DNA from: JANRLJ01 sp033762735
Lineage (GTDB): Bacteria > Chloroflexota > Anaerolineae > Aggregatilineales > Phototrophicaceae
Assembly: GCA_033762735.1 (NCBI GenBank)
Contig: JANRLJ010000134.1
Location: forward strand, 1 to 64,000
Length of the DNA stretch: 64,000 nucleotides
Reading direction: 5' to 3'
This document shows, one piece after another, positions 35,710 through 44,007 of this stretch. The translations under genes and the position numbers were made by a program. Every line of letters starts with the position of its first letter. Position 1 is the stretch's first letter. The notes under the pieces are model-generated. The model was not told where the DNA came from and did no database searches. It saw only the letters and a list, made by a program, of their open reading frames with translations.

Positions 35710-36759
35710 ATGAGTCAAAATCCACGCTACTCAGTGGTGACACCCATCTTTAACGAAGAAGGTAACATCAATCTGCTGTACGAACGGATGCGCACGGTGA
35801 TGGACTCAACGGGTGAAACCTGGGAGTTCATCATGGTCAACGACGGCAGCCGGGACGGTTCACTGCAGATGATCGAAGCATTGTCGCAGGCCGATGTACG
35901 TGTCAAGGGACTCCACTTTGCACGGAACTTTGGTCATGCGATGGCTGTCACCGCCGGGCTGGATTATGCGCGGGGTGACGCGATTGTGCTGATTGATGCC
36001 GACTTGCAGGATCCGCCAGAAGTCATTCTCGAACTGATTGAGCGCTGGAAGGCCGGGTATGATGTGGTCTATGCAGTACGGTCCCAGCGCAAGGGCGAAA
36101 CCTGGTTCAAGCGCTTTACCGCGAAGATGTTCTACCGTCTGATTCGCCGTATCACCGATGTGGACATTCCGCAGGACACGGGCGACTTCCGGCTGATCGA
36201 TGCGAAGGTGGCGACGGTTTTGCGGCAGATGCGCGAACATAACCGTTTTGTGCGCGGCCTGACCAGTTGGGTGGGCTTCAAGCAGACAGGTGTAAAGTAT
36301 GTGCGTGAAGCGCGCCATGCAGGCGTTACAAAATACTCGCTGCGTAAAATGATCCGCTTTGCGTGGGATGCCATTACCGGATTTTCCTACTATCCGCTGC
36401 AAGTCATGATCTACGTCAGCCTGGTGCTTGGTATTCTGGCGTTTCTGACGATTCCCGTAATTGTTGCGCTGCGCCTCACACAGGGGCAGGATTTCTTCGG
36501 TGGTCAGGCGACCACGATTGTGCTGCTGCTGCTGCTCAGTTCATTCCAGCTATTCTTCCTGTTTGTGATGGGGCAGTACATCGCGCGTATTTATGATGAA
36601 GCGCGTGATCGTCCGCTGTATGTTGTTGCCTCTACTTCTGGTTTTGGAGAGGATGCCGAACGTTCCGTGCGTGTTGCTTCACGTGGGCGGACGTTGTCTC
36701 TGGCTGACCTGGAACCTGGGCTGGTTGAAGACCGTCCAACCCTGGAGAGCAAACGCTGA
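35710..36759 (+). CDS. GT2 polyprenyl-phosphate glycosyltransferase (DPM1/GtrB-like)
   Basis: The 349-residue family 2 glycosyltransferase has N-D-G-S-R-D-G and the metal-binding D-A-D-L-Q-D-P-P near residue 96-104. Two C-terminal membrane helices (about 230-252 and 268-293) place it in the GtrB/DPM1-like group that charges a lipid-phosphate carrier with sugar. The R-Y-I-A-R-I-Y-D-like end after the helices is typical. Its function in cell-wall or exopolysaccharide synthesis is inferred; no acceptor genes are adjacent. It is 18 bases from thrC and 12 bases before a small coiled-coil gene. Confidence 0.85.
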   Translation: MSQNPRYSVVTPIFNEEGNINLLYERMRTVMDSTGETWEFIMVNDGSRDGSLQMIEALSQADVRVKGLHFARNFGHAMAVTAGLDYARGDAIVLIDADLQDPPEVILELIERWKAGYDVVYAVRSQRKGETWFKRFTAKMFYRLIRRITDVDIPQDTGDFRLIDAKVATVLRQMREHNRFVRGLTSWVGFKQTGVKYVREARHAGVTKYSLRKMIRFAWDAITGFSYYPLQVMIYVSLVLGILAFLTIPVIVALRLTQGQDFFGGQATTIVLLLLLSSFQLFFLFVMGQYIARIYDEARDRPLYVVASTSGFGEDAERSVRVASRGRTLSLADLEPGLVEDRPTLESKR

Positions 36760-36771
36760 AAGGAAGGTGGC

Positions 36772-37005
36772 ATGAACAACAACGAGGAAATGCTTCACAA
36801 AGTTCAGAACTACCGAAAAATCGTGCTCATCTACGAAGGACTGCACGCGGAGATCAATAAATTAATCATGGAAAACGGCGGGGGTACAGAAAAGATGTCC
36901 CCCGCAGACTTACAACGTTACCGTCAGCTCGCCACCCAGCGAGACGAGGTGATGAACGAAATGCGTGTTCTGGAATTGCAACTGCTTGATGAGGATGAGA
37001 CGTGA
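36772..37005 (+). CDS. Small coiled-coil protein of unknown function
   Basis: The 77-residue protein is highly charged and almost entirely helical, consisting of M-N-N-N-E-E-M-L-H-K-V, then L-Q-R-Y-R-Q-L-A-T-Q-R. The heptads suggest a coiled coil. It has no cysteine or membrane segment. Its stop overlaps the start of the PLP enzyme (GTGA), meaning strict translational coupling, so it may be a subunit or regulator of that enzyme. No family is recognised. Confidence 0.6.
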   Translation: MNNNEEMLHKVQNYRKIVLIYEGLHAEINKLIMENGGGTEKMSPADLQRYRQLATQRDEVMNEMRVLELQLLDEDET

Positions 37006-38396
37006 TCGCCGGGCCTACATTTGAAGAAATGCTCCACCCTGACCAGATCGAGCCTGAAACACGCGCGAGAGCGCTGCGAGCCTTGCAGGATAATCCGCTT
37101 GACCCTGTGAACCTATACAACATCACCTGGCGGGATGCAAATCATGAGGTCTATCACATCGTCCTGCCAAAAGCGCTGACCGGGGTTGACGCCAACATTG
37201 TCGTACTGTACGGGAAAAAATTCCCATCAGGCAGCCATAAAGTAGGTGCGGCTTACTCCGTTCTGTTGGAAAAGACCCTTTTTGGTGAGGTTGATCCGGC
37301 CCGGCATACGCTTGTATGGCCTTCGACTGGCAATTATGGGATCGGCGGCGCATGGGTTGGCGGACGTATGGGCTGTAAGAGCCTGGTGGTGCTGCCCGAA
37401 GAAATGAGCCGCGAACGCTTCGAGCGTATCACAAGCTATGGTGCTGAAATTATCAAGACTGTTGGCAGTGAAAGTAACGTGAAGGAAATTTATGACGAAA
37501 CGCATCGTCTGCGTGCCAGCAGCCCTGATATTCGCATTCTGAACCAGTTTGAAGTGATGGGGAATTATCGCTTCCACTATCACGTTACAGGCAATACGAT
37601 TGCCGAACTTGCGGACGAACTTAAAGGGCAGGGTATTGGCTCAGGTCGTGTGAGCGCCTTTGTCTCCGCGATGGGAAGCGCAGGCACGATTGCGGCAGGC
37701 GACCGCCTGAAACAGCTCTGGCCGGAGCACAAAATCGTTGGGCTGGAGCCAATTCAATGTCCCACGCTGTACAACAATGGCTATGGTGCCCACGACATTC
37801 AGGGCATCGGTGATAAACATGTTACCTGGATTCACAACGTCCTCAACATGGATGTGCTGATGTGTATCGATGATCTGACCTGCAAGAAGGGTATGCAGGT
37901 GTTGGCGGAGCCTGCCGGATGTGCTGCCCTGGTCGAACGCTATAAGCTTGATCCCGCTCTCGTCGAAATGATGAGCACGTTATTCGGGATTAGCGGCATC
38001 TGTAATATTCTTGGTGCAATTAAGACCGCAAAATATTACAATATGGGTAGGGACGATTTGATCGTTACCGTTGCTACAGACTCGCTTGACCGCTACTACT
38101 CGGTGGTAGAGAGTATGCGCGAGTGCTACGGTGCAATGGACGAAGCAATGGCGGTCGCGTGGGTTGAAAGTGTGTTCCACGCGGCGGCCACCGATTGGGT
38201 GCTGCCCGGAACTGCTGAGAACCGCCAGCGCTGGCACAACCTGAAATACTATACCTGGGTGGAACAGCAGGGAAAAACCGTTCAGGAATTGGATGCACAG
38301 CGCGATCCGCAGTGGTGGGTTGAGCATCAGAATCGTGTAACGGAAATTGACGCACGGTTGATCGAGACTCGTGCAACACAAATGATGGGTGTGTAA
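37002..38396 (+). CDS. Fold-type-II PLP-dependent enzyme, role unknown
   Basis: This 464-residue enzyme belongs to the cysteine-synthase/threonine-dehydratase fold class. The PLP Lys is K80 in S-G-S-H-K-V-G-A, and S-T-G-N-Y-G-I-G-G-A-W binds the cofactor phosphate. It is longer than cysteine synthase by about 150 residues, with a C-terminal extension of about 90 residues. GTG start overlaps the coiled-coil gene. It lies between carbamate kinase and SsnA where E. coli has YgeX, 2,3-diaminopropionate ammonia-lyase, another fold-type-II enzyme, but it is not clearly YgeX. A beta-elimination or replacement enzyme is the best general call. Confidence 0.75.
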   Translation: MIAGPTFEEMLHPDQIEPETRARALRALQDNPLDPVNLYNITWRDANHEVYHIVLPKALTGVDANIVVLYGKKFPSGSHKVGAAYSVLLEKTLFGEVDPARHTLVWPSTGNYGIGGAWVGGRMGCKSLVVLPEEMSRERFERITSYGAEIIKTVGSESNVKEIYDETHRLRASSPDIRILNQFEVMGNYRFHYHVTGNTIAELADELKGQGIGSGRVSAFVSAMGSAGTIAAGDRLKQLWPEHKIVGLEPIQCPTLYNNGYGAHDIQGIGDKHVTWIHNVLNMDVLMCIDDLTCKKGMQVLAEPAGCAALVERYKLDPALVEMMSTLFGISGICNILGAIKTAKYYNMGRDDLIVTVATDSLDRYYSVVESMRECYGAMDEAMAVAWVESVFHAAATDWVLPGTAENRQRWHNLKYYTWVEQQGKTVQELDAQRDPQWWVEHQNRVTEIDARLIETRATQMMGV

Positions 38397-38408
38397 CGAA
38401 GGGAATGG

Positions 38409-38453
38409 GCGCTCAAGCACCGGGTGTCTGTACCCCTGGTGCTTATGGAGCGC
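38409..38453 (+). promoter_or_regulatory. Long hairpin covering the ribosome-binding site of the next gene
   Basis: GCGCTC (38409-38414), AAGCACC (38415-38421) and GGGT (38422-38425) pair in order with ACCC (38432-38435), GGTGCTT (38438-38444) and GAGCGC (38448-38453), with small bulges. The right arm contains the GGAG Shine-Dalgarno of the gene starting at 38457. It may act as a weak terminator or hide that site. Confidence 0.5.
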
Positions 38454-38456
38454 TTT

Positions 38457-39137
38457 ATGTTCCCCGAAGACAGGGTTTTAGTCGGCGTTATCAACCGCAA
38501 ACGCGATTTCGTGAGTGCTCGCGATGAGCAGTGGTATCGCATTCCACAAAATCAGCTTCCAAACGGCGTTCACACGGATTATCTGGCGTTTTTCCTCAGC
38601 GGCGGCGTCTTCAAGGAGCAAAGCGGTGGTATTCACTACTACGCCCGTTTCGCTGGTGTGGAACTGGTTTACCGCCGCGATCTGCTGCCGAAGGAAGCCG
38701 AGCATCCCCGCGCCAACGATGTCTATTACCGCGTAGCCTTGAAGGACTGGACATCAAAACAACCCCCTATCCTAAATCCTACCCGGCGTACAGTGACCTT
38801 TATACATACCACCTGGGATCGTTTTGTCCATGCAACCACCATCGCCGATCTTTACTCCAAAGCAGACTATTTTGTAGATCGAATCTACCATGCGCTCCGC
38901 AGCGTCGGCATTGCCTCCGAGCGCTTCTGGGAAGTGGAAACAAAAACAACCGGTGTCCCGCCGGGTGTGCGTGTTTTGTGTGAAGACGGTACAATCACGG
39001 CCTCGACCGTCCGAACACCCGATGGCCTGTACATGGATGAGGAACGGGGTGAGGATGCCATCTTCAAGGCGATTATCGAAGAAATACAACGACGCGGCGG
39101 TCCTGCAACCATTTCAATTCCGACGGAAGGTTCGTAA
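38457..39137 (+). CDS. Conserved-type hypothetical protein next to SsnA
   Basis: The 226-residue protein (ATG 38457; GGAG 6 bases upstream at 38447-38450) has no family I recognise. It is soluble, with V-L-V-G-V-I-N-R-K-R-D-F near the N-terminus and T-D-Y-L-A-F-F near residue 45. A central W-D-R-F-V segment and a Glu-rich C-terminus follow. Its stop overlaps the start of ssnA (TAATG), so it is part of the same operon. In-frame GTG 38424 and ATG 38445 are further upstream, in or before the hairpin. It may assist the PLP enzyme or SsnA. Confidence 0.6.
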   Translation: MFPEDRVLVGVINRKRDFVSARDEQWYRIPQNQLPNGVHTDYLAFFLSGGVFKEQSGGIHYYARFAGVELVYRRDLLPKEAEHPRANDVYYRVALKDWTSKQPPILNPTRRTVTFIHTTWDRFVHATTIADLYSKADYFVDRIYHALRSVGIASERFWEVETKTTGVPPGVRVLCEDGTITASTVRTPDGLYMDEERGEDAIFKAIIEEIQRRGGPATISIPTEGS

Positions 39138-40477
39138 TGCTTATCACCAACGCAACCCTGGTGACATGGAATGCTGAACACCCAATCCTGAACGATCATG
39201 CCCTGTACATTGAGAACGGCGTCATTCAGGCTGTGGGACCAACCGAGGTACTCATTCCGCATTATCGGGATGCGGAACGACTGGACGCGGAAGGGCAAAT
39301 GGTACTTCCGGGCAACATCTGTGCGCACACACACTTTTACGGTGCCTATGCGCGTGGTCTGGGGATGCCCGGTGCCCCGCCACAGAATTTTCCACAAATC
39401 CTTGAAAAACTGTGGTGGCCTCTGGACAAAGCGCTGGATCATGAAAGTATTCGTGCTAGCGCACTGCTGTTTCTAGTCGATGCGGTCAAGCGCGGGACGA
39501 CGACGCTGATCGACCACCATGCCAGCCCAAACGCCATTGACGGCAGCCTGGATGTGATTGCGCAGGAAGTGGAACGGGCAGGCCTTCGTGCCGTGCTGTG
39601 CTATGAAGTCAGTGACCGTGATGGAAAGGAAAAGGCCGAGGCGGGCATTGCCGAAAATGTTCGCTTTATCAAGAATCATCTGGCGCATCCTCGCATCCGG
39701 GGGACGTTCGGTTTACATGCCAGCATAACGCTCAGCGATCAAACACTGCAAGCGTGCACTGCTGCTAATCCGGGCGAGGGGTTTCATATCCACGTTGCAG
39801 AACACGAGGCTGACGAGGAAGACAGCGTCCGTCATTACAATAAAAGGGTGGTGGAGCGTCTGCGTGATCTCGGTATTCTCGGTGATAAATCCATCGTCGC
39901 GCACTGTGTTCACATTGACCAGACCGAACTGAATATCCTTTATGGTACGCGAACCTGGATTACGCATCAGCCGCGCTCCAACATGAACAATGCCGTTGGT
40001 GTGCTGCCCCATCTGGAGCAAATGCTGAAGATGGAGATGCGGCTGTGTCTGGGCAACGACGGCTTCCTCGGCAGCATGTGGGAAGAATGGCGGATGGCTT
40101 ATTTCCTGCATAAAGTTGCCTCGCGAAATCCACAGGCTGCGGGTGGATGGGACATCGTGCGCATCGCCGTCGAAAATAATGCCGCGCTGGCAGGTCGGTT
40201 CTTTACGGGGAAGCGATTCGGCATTATCGCGGAAGGCGCACAGGCTGACCTGATTTTTGTCAATTATCAGTCCTTCACCCCTGTAACAAGCGGCAATATC
40301 CCCTGGCACATCCTGTTTGGTTTTGAGCCGGATATGGTGACATTGACGATGGTCGATGGGCACATTCTGATGCAGAATCGTGAGCTTATCACCCTACAGG
40401 AAGACGAAATCCTGGCGGAAGCCCGTGCCCTCGCGCCGCGCGTCTGGGAACGTTATCACCAGTTCGCAACCCGTTGA
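39137..40477 (+). CDS. ssnA: SsnA-type amidohydrolase
   Basis: The 446-residue metal-dependent aminohydrolase shows the AtzA/TrzN-like fold. Metal sites are H-T-H-F-Y-G near residue 62, H-V-A-E-H, H-C-V-H and D (N-D-G-F-L). The stretch P-P-Q-N-F-P-Q-I-L-E-K-L-W-W-P-L-D-K-A-L closely resembles E. coli SsnA (putative aminohydrolase). In E. coli it lies beside ygfK in the purine/ureide cluster and is thought to act on purine-derived amino groups. Here it follows a PLP enzyme and a hypothetical gene with 1-base overlap. A guanine-deaminase-like or chlorohydrolase-like activity is possible. Confidence 0.85.
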   Translation: MLITNATLVTWNAEHPILNDHALYIENGVIQAVGPTEVLIPHYRDAERLDAEGQMVLPGNICAHTHFYGAYARGLGMPGAPPQNFPQILEKLWWPLDKALDHESIRASALLFLVDAVKRGTTTLIDHHASPNAIDGSLDVIAQEVERAGLRAVLCYEVSDRDGKEKAEAGIAENVRFIKNHLAHPRIRGTFGLHASITLSDQTLQACTAANPGEGFHIHVAEHEADEEDSVRHYNKRVVERLRDLGILGDKSIVAHCVHIDQTELNILYGTRTWITHQPRSNMNNAVGVLPHLEQMLKMEMRLCLGNDGFLGSMWEEWRMAYFLHKVASRNPQAAGGWDIVRIAVENNAALAGRFFTGKRFGIIAEGAQADLIFVNYQSFTPVTSGNIPWHILFGFEPDMVTLTMVDGHILMQNRELITLQEDEILAEARALAPRVWERYHQFATR

Positions 40478-40563
40478 GGTTGGGGCGGGGTGGGTGGTAA
40501 GATATGGTCTGTATTTGATTTCAACGTGAAAAGCAGCTTATGACAACAGATAAGGGATTGATG

Positions 40564-41214
40564 ATGACCATCGGCGTGCTGGGCGGAACCGGGAAGGAAG
40601 GCTCCGGGCTGGCAGCACGCTGGGCATTGAACGGCTATCGTGTAATTATCGGCTCACGGGATGCCGAACGTGCCGCTGCTCGTGCCGCCGAACTGAATGC
40701 GGAACTGGGTGGCGAATATCTGACCGGGCTTGCCAACGAAGATACAGCCAGAGAAGCGGATATTGTGGTGCTGACCGTGCCTTATGATGCCCATCGTGCT
40801 ACGCTGGACGGGGTGAAGGCGCACTTGCAGGGCAAAATTCTGGTAGATGTGACCGTGCCTCTTAAGCCCCCTCAGGTGCGAACTGTGTATGTGCCTGAAG
40901 GTAAAGCTGCCGGACTGGAAGCACAGGCCTTCCTGGGTGAAGGGGTGCGTGTGGTTTCTGCATTCCAGAACGTCAGCGCCGAGAAGCTCAAAGACCCCAA
41001 TACCGTCGTTGATTGTGATGTGCTGGTTTGCAGCGATGACGCCGACGCCAAAAACGAAGTAATGGAATTGGTGAAGGCCACCGGAATGCGCGGTGTTGAT
41101 GCCGGGGTGCTGGCAAATGCTGTTGCGACCGAGGCATTAACCGCTGTGCTGCTGCATATCAACCGGGTTTATAAAGTGAAGGGGGCGGGCATCCGCATTA
41201 CAGGCATTGAGTGA
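40564..41214 (+). CDS. npdG: NADPH:F420 oxidoreductase (Fno/NpdG)
   Basis: This 216-residue NAD(P)-binding protein reduces F420 with NADPH or the reverse. The Rossmann motif G-V-L-G-G-T-G-K-E-G-S-G-L lies at the N-terminus, followed by R-D-A-E-R, typical for NADP selection, and V-L-T-V-P-Y-D-A-H. ATG 40564 has GGG 7 bases upstream; ATG 40540 is also in frame. Its end overlaps the cofE start. Together with cofE, the nitroreductase, cofD and cofC it marks the F420 operon. Confidence 0.9.
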   Translation: MTIGVLGGTGKEGSGLAARWALNGYRVIIGSRDAERAAARAAELNAELGGEYLTGLANEDTAREADIVVLTVPYDAHRATLDGVKAHLQGKILVDVTVPLKPPQVRTVYVPEGKAAGLEAQAFLGEGVRVVSAFQNVSAEKLKDPNTVVDCDVLVCSDDADAKNEVMELVKATGMRGVDAGVLANAVATEALTAVLLHINRVYKVKGAGIRITGIE

Positions 41215-41995
41215 GACAGTGACACCCTCACTAACGTTGACGGCACTGCCGGGAATTCCTCTGGTGCAGCCCGGCGATGACCTTGCTCAGATTGTGCTGG
41301 ACGGGTTGCAACGGGCAGGGCTTCATCTGGAAGATGGCGATGTGCTGGTCATCACGTCTAAAATCGTTTCAAAAGCTGAAGGCCGTGTGGTCGAACTGGA
41401 AACGGTTACGCCGACGGAACGCGCCGTGCATCTGGCACAGCAGACGCGAAAAGACCCACGCATTGTTGAGTTGGTCTTACAGGAAAGCAAAGCAATTTCG
41501 CGCAGTGCACCGGGGGTTCTGGTGGTGCAGCATCATCTTGGTTTTGTGAGCGCAAACGCCGGGATCGACCAATCGAACATTGAAAACGGCGATACACGTG
41601 TGCTGCTGCTGCCACAGGATCCTGATAAATCCGCACGCCTTCTTCAACAGCGGTTGATCGAAGCGACAGGCACACAGATCGGCATCGTCATCAGTGATTC
41701 GCATGGGAGACCTTTCCGCATTGGGAATGTCGGTGTCGCGATTGGTGTAGCGGGAGTGCCCGCTCTGGTTGATCTGCGCGGCCATAAAGATTTGTTTGGT
41801 CGCGAACTCAAAATCAGCATACAGGGTTATGCGGATATGGTCGCTTCTGCCGCCAATCTGCTGACCGGGGAAGCTGACGAAGGAAGACCGATTGTGCACG
41901 TGCGGGGGTTGCAGGCGACCTATCGCACCGACAACGCTGAGGAAACGAACGCTGCACAGTTGGTTCGTCCGCCTGAACAGGACCTATACCGCTGA
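41207..41995 (+). CDS. cofE: Coenzyme F420-0:L-glutamate ligase
   Basis: The 262-residue CofE/FbiB-N-type enzyme adds gamma-linked glutamates to F420-0 with GTP. It shows the family pattern: D-V-L-V-I-T-S-K-I-V-S-K-A-E-G-R near residue 45, and D-S-H-G-R-P-F-R near 160. The C-terminal R-G-H-K-D-L-F-G-R-E-L segment follows. TTG 41207 overlaps the npdG stop region; GTG 41219 is an alternative. The nitroreductase gene overlaps its stop by one base. Single-domain CofE and a separate nitroreductase together equal the mycobacterial FbiB fusion, as in other Chloroflexota. Confidence 0.93.
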   Translation: MSETVTPSLTLTALPGIPLVQPGDDLAQIVLDGLQRAGLHLEDGDVLVITSKIVSKAEGRVVELETVTPTERAVHLAQQTRKDPRIVELVLQESKAISRSAPGVLVVQHHLGFVSANAGIDQSNIENGDTRVLLLPQDPDKSARLLQQRLIEATGTQIGIVISDSHGRPFRIGNVGVAIGVAGVPALVDLRGHKDLFGRELKISIQGYADMVASAANLLTGEADEGRPIVHVRGLQATYRTDNAEETNAAQLVRPPEQDLYR

Positions 41996-42606
41996 TGCTC
42001 GGCATAAACACCCGTCTGCTTGATCTTATCCGATCAAGGCGCTCGATCCGGCGTTACCATCCTGACCCGGTTGATCGTGCCCTGATCGACCATGTGCTGG
42101 AGGCCGCGATCTGGGCACCCTCCGCGCATAATCGCCAGCCGTGGCGCTTCGCGGTGGTTCAATCACAGGCGGAAAAGGAAGCGCTGGCGCTGGCGATGGG
42201 AGCGCGGCTGCGAACGGATCTGGAAGCAGACGGCGTGGAAGAAGGTGTGATTGCGGCGGATGTGGCGCGTTCCTATGAGCGCCTCACTTCTGCGCCTGTC
42301 CTTATTATGGTATGCCTGTCGATGGTCGATATGGATGTCTATCCAGATGGCAAACGCACCCATAATGAGTACCTTATGGCTGTGCAGAGTGTGGCAATGG
42401 CGGGGCAGAATTTGCTGTTAGCTGCGCATGATCTCGGCCTGAGTGCTTGCTGGATGTGTGCACCGTTGTTCTGCCCGGAAGAGGTCTGCGCAGCGCTTGA
42501 TCTGCCGGAAGACTGGCAGCCGCAGGGGGTGGTGACATTGGGCTACCCGGCGCAGGAACGCGAGAAGACCCGGCACCCTGTGGAAACGCGGGTTGTGTGG
42601 CGGTAA
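41995..42606 (+). CDS. Nitroreductase-family protein, FbiB C-terminal-domain-like
   Basis: This 203-residue FMN enzyme has R-S-I-R-R-Y and A-P-S-A-H-N-R-Q-P-W-R-F typical of nitroreductases. Actinobacterial FbiB carries such a domain after CofE and uses it to reduce dehydro-F420-0. The position, in the same overlapping string directly after cofE, strongly suggests the same step here, as a stand-alone protein. The closing G-Y-P-A-Q-E-R matches the FMN-binding end. Function in F420 biosynthesis is inferred from context; a general nitroreductase would be the alternative. Confidence 0.87.
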   Translation: MLGINTRLLDLIRSRRSIRRYHPDPVDRALIDHVLEAAIWAPSAHNRQPWRFAVVQSQAEKEALALAMGARLRTDLEADGVEEGVIAADVARSYERLTSAPVLIMVCLSMVDMDVYPDGKRTHNEYLMAVQSVAMAGQNLLLAAHDLGLSACWMCAPLFCPEEVCAALDLPEDWQPQGVVTLGYPAQEREKTRHPVETRVVWR

Positions 42607-43031
42607 TGCTGCGACGAGGCTGGTTACTGCTTTTTCTGGTAGCGTTGGTGGGCTGCACACCCACACGCCCAACTCGACCGGAAGCCACGATTGAGGTTGA
42701 TCTGGAGCAGCTTCCGCGTATTCGCCCAATGGCCGAATTCCCTGGCAGTGTAAGCGGTTTCCGCAGTGCAGGTGCGCTTCAAATTCTGATTGACGAGCAG
42801 GTCTGTTTGAGAATAGAACGATCCGTGTTGGCTGACGAAGGTGATGCTCTGCCTGTTACGATTACGCTCGGTACATCAATCCTGACCTCTACGCAGGATC
42901 AGGAAGGGCAGATGAACCGCTATTGTTTCCTGGTCGAAGCACCGCCTGGCTATCATATCGTCTATGTCGATCTCCAGACGGTCACGGGCGAAGAAGTGTA
43001 TTCATGGGAGTTTCTGGTTGATCCACAATAA
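42606..43031 (+). CDS. Small predicted lipoprotein in the F420 operon
   Basis: The 141-residue protein starts M-L-R-R-G-W and has a signal sequence ending in L-V-G-C17, a lipobox. The mature part has an all-beta look (I-E-V-D-L, V-T-I-T-L-G-T). It has three further Cys-poor strands and ends W-E-F-L-V-D-P. ATG 42606 overlaps the nitroreductase stop (TAATG). Its 3' end overlaps the cofD start by 14 bases. No family is recognised. It is extracytoplasmic in a cytoplasmic cofactor operon, so its role is unexplained. Confidence 0.7.
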   Translation: MLRRGWLLLFLVALVGCTPTRPTRPEATIEVDLEQLPRIRPMAEFPGSVSGFRSAGALQILIDEQVCLRIERSVLADEGDALPVTITLGTSILTSTQDQEGQMNRYCFLVEAPPGYHIVYVDLQTVTGEEVYSWEFLVDPQ

Positions 43032-43977
43032 GCGGGTGGTGCTGCTGGTTGGTGGTGTAGGGGGGGCGAAGCTGGCCTACGGGCTAAGCCATGTCCTGCC
43101 CCCTGAAAATCTGACCATTATCGTCAACACTGCCGATGACTTCTGGCATTATGGGCTGCGCATCTGCCCCGATCTGGACACGGTGATGTACACCCTGTCC
43201 GGGCGGGTGGATAAAACCAATGGCTGGGGTGTGAATTCTGATACGACTGCCGTCCTGGATATGCTTGGGGAATATGGCGAACAACCCTGGTTTCGCCTGG
43301 GCGACCGTGACATCGCCACCCATCTGCTGCGGTCAATGTGGTGGAACGAGGGCGTCCGCCTGACCGAAATCACACAACGACTCAGCCAGCGCCTGGGCTT
43401 GGAATGTAGGCTGCTTCCCATGACGGATTCTCCTGTCGCGACAATCGTAGAGACTGTCGAGCATGGTGAACTCGCGTTTCAGGATTATTTCGTCCGCCAC
43501 CGCTGGCAGCCGACCGTGCGTAGTCTGCGCTTCGACGGAATCGAACAGGCGCGTCTCTCACCCGAAGTCGAAAGCGCTGTCAGAGCGGCTGATGTCATCA
43601 TCATTGGCCCGTCCAATCCCTGGCTTTCCATCGAGCCAATTCTTTCCATACCCGGAATGCGCGATCTCCTTAAAAGCCAGTCTGTTCCACGTGTCGCAGT
43701 TACGCCTATCGTGAACGGAAAAGCAATTAAAGGGCCGGCGGCCAAGCTGATGGACGAACTGGGGTACGCGGTGTCAGTGCAATCCGTCATCGACTTCTAC
43801 GCGGAGGTTATCAACGGGTTTGTTTATGATGAGCGCGACGCGAATCTCGCTATTGATTCGCCGCTGAATATCCCGTTTGATACGATTATGGACGATGACG
43901 AAAAGCGCATCGTTCTGGCAGGAAAAGTGCTGGATTGGGCGCTGCGCCTGGCAACGATCTCAGATGTGCACGTTTAA
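43018..43977 (+). CDS. cofD: 2-phospho-L-lactate transferase CofD (FbiA)
   Basis: The 319-residue enzyme joins the phospholactyl (or phosphoenolpyruvyl) moiety to FO to make F420-0. The N-terminal G-G-V-G-G-A-K-L-A-Y-G-L loop, N-T-A-D-D-F-W-H-Y-G-L near residue 39, and P-S-N-P-W-L-S-I near 200 are CofD signatures. TTG 43018 is chosen because GGGAG lies 7 bases before it; GTG 43036 is possible. It overlaps the lipoprotein gene. The bacterial route uses phosphoenolpyruvate, but sequence cannot tell which donor is used. Confidence 0.94.
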   Translation: MIHNKRVVLLVGGVGGAKLAYGLSHVLPPENLTIIVNTADDFWHYGLRICPDLDTVMYTLSGRVDKTNGWGVNSDTTAVLDMLGEYGEQPWFRLGDRDIATHLLRSMWWNEGVRLTEITQRLSQRLGLECRLLPMTDSPVATIVETVEHGELAFQDYFVRHRWQPTVRSLRFDGIEQARLSPEVESAVRAADVIIIGPSNPWLSIEPILSIPGMRDLLKSQSVPRVAVTPIVNGKAIKGPAAKLMDELGYAVSVQSVIDFYAEVINGFVYDERDANLAIDSPLNIPFDTIMDDDEKRIVLAGKVLDWALRLATISDVHV

Positions 43978-44007
43978 TTTAAACGAAAGTGCAGGAAGGG
44001 GCAGTGC

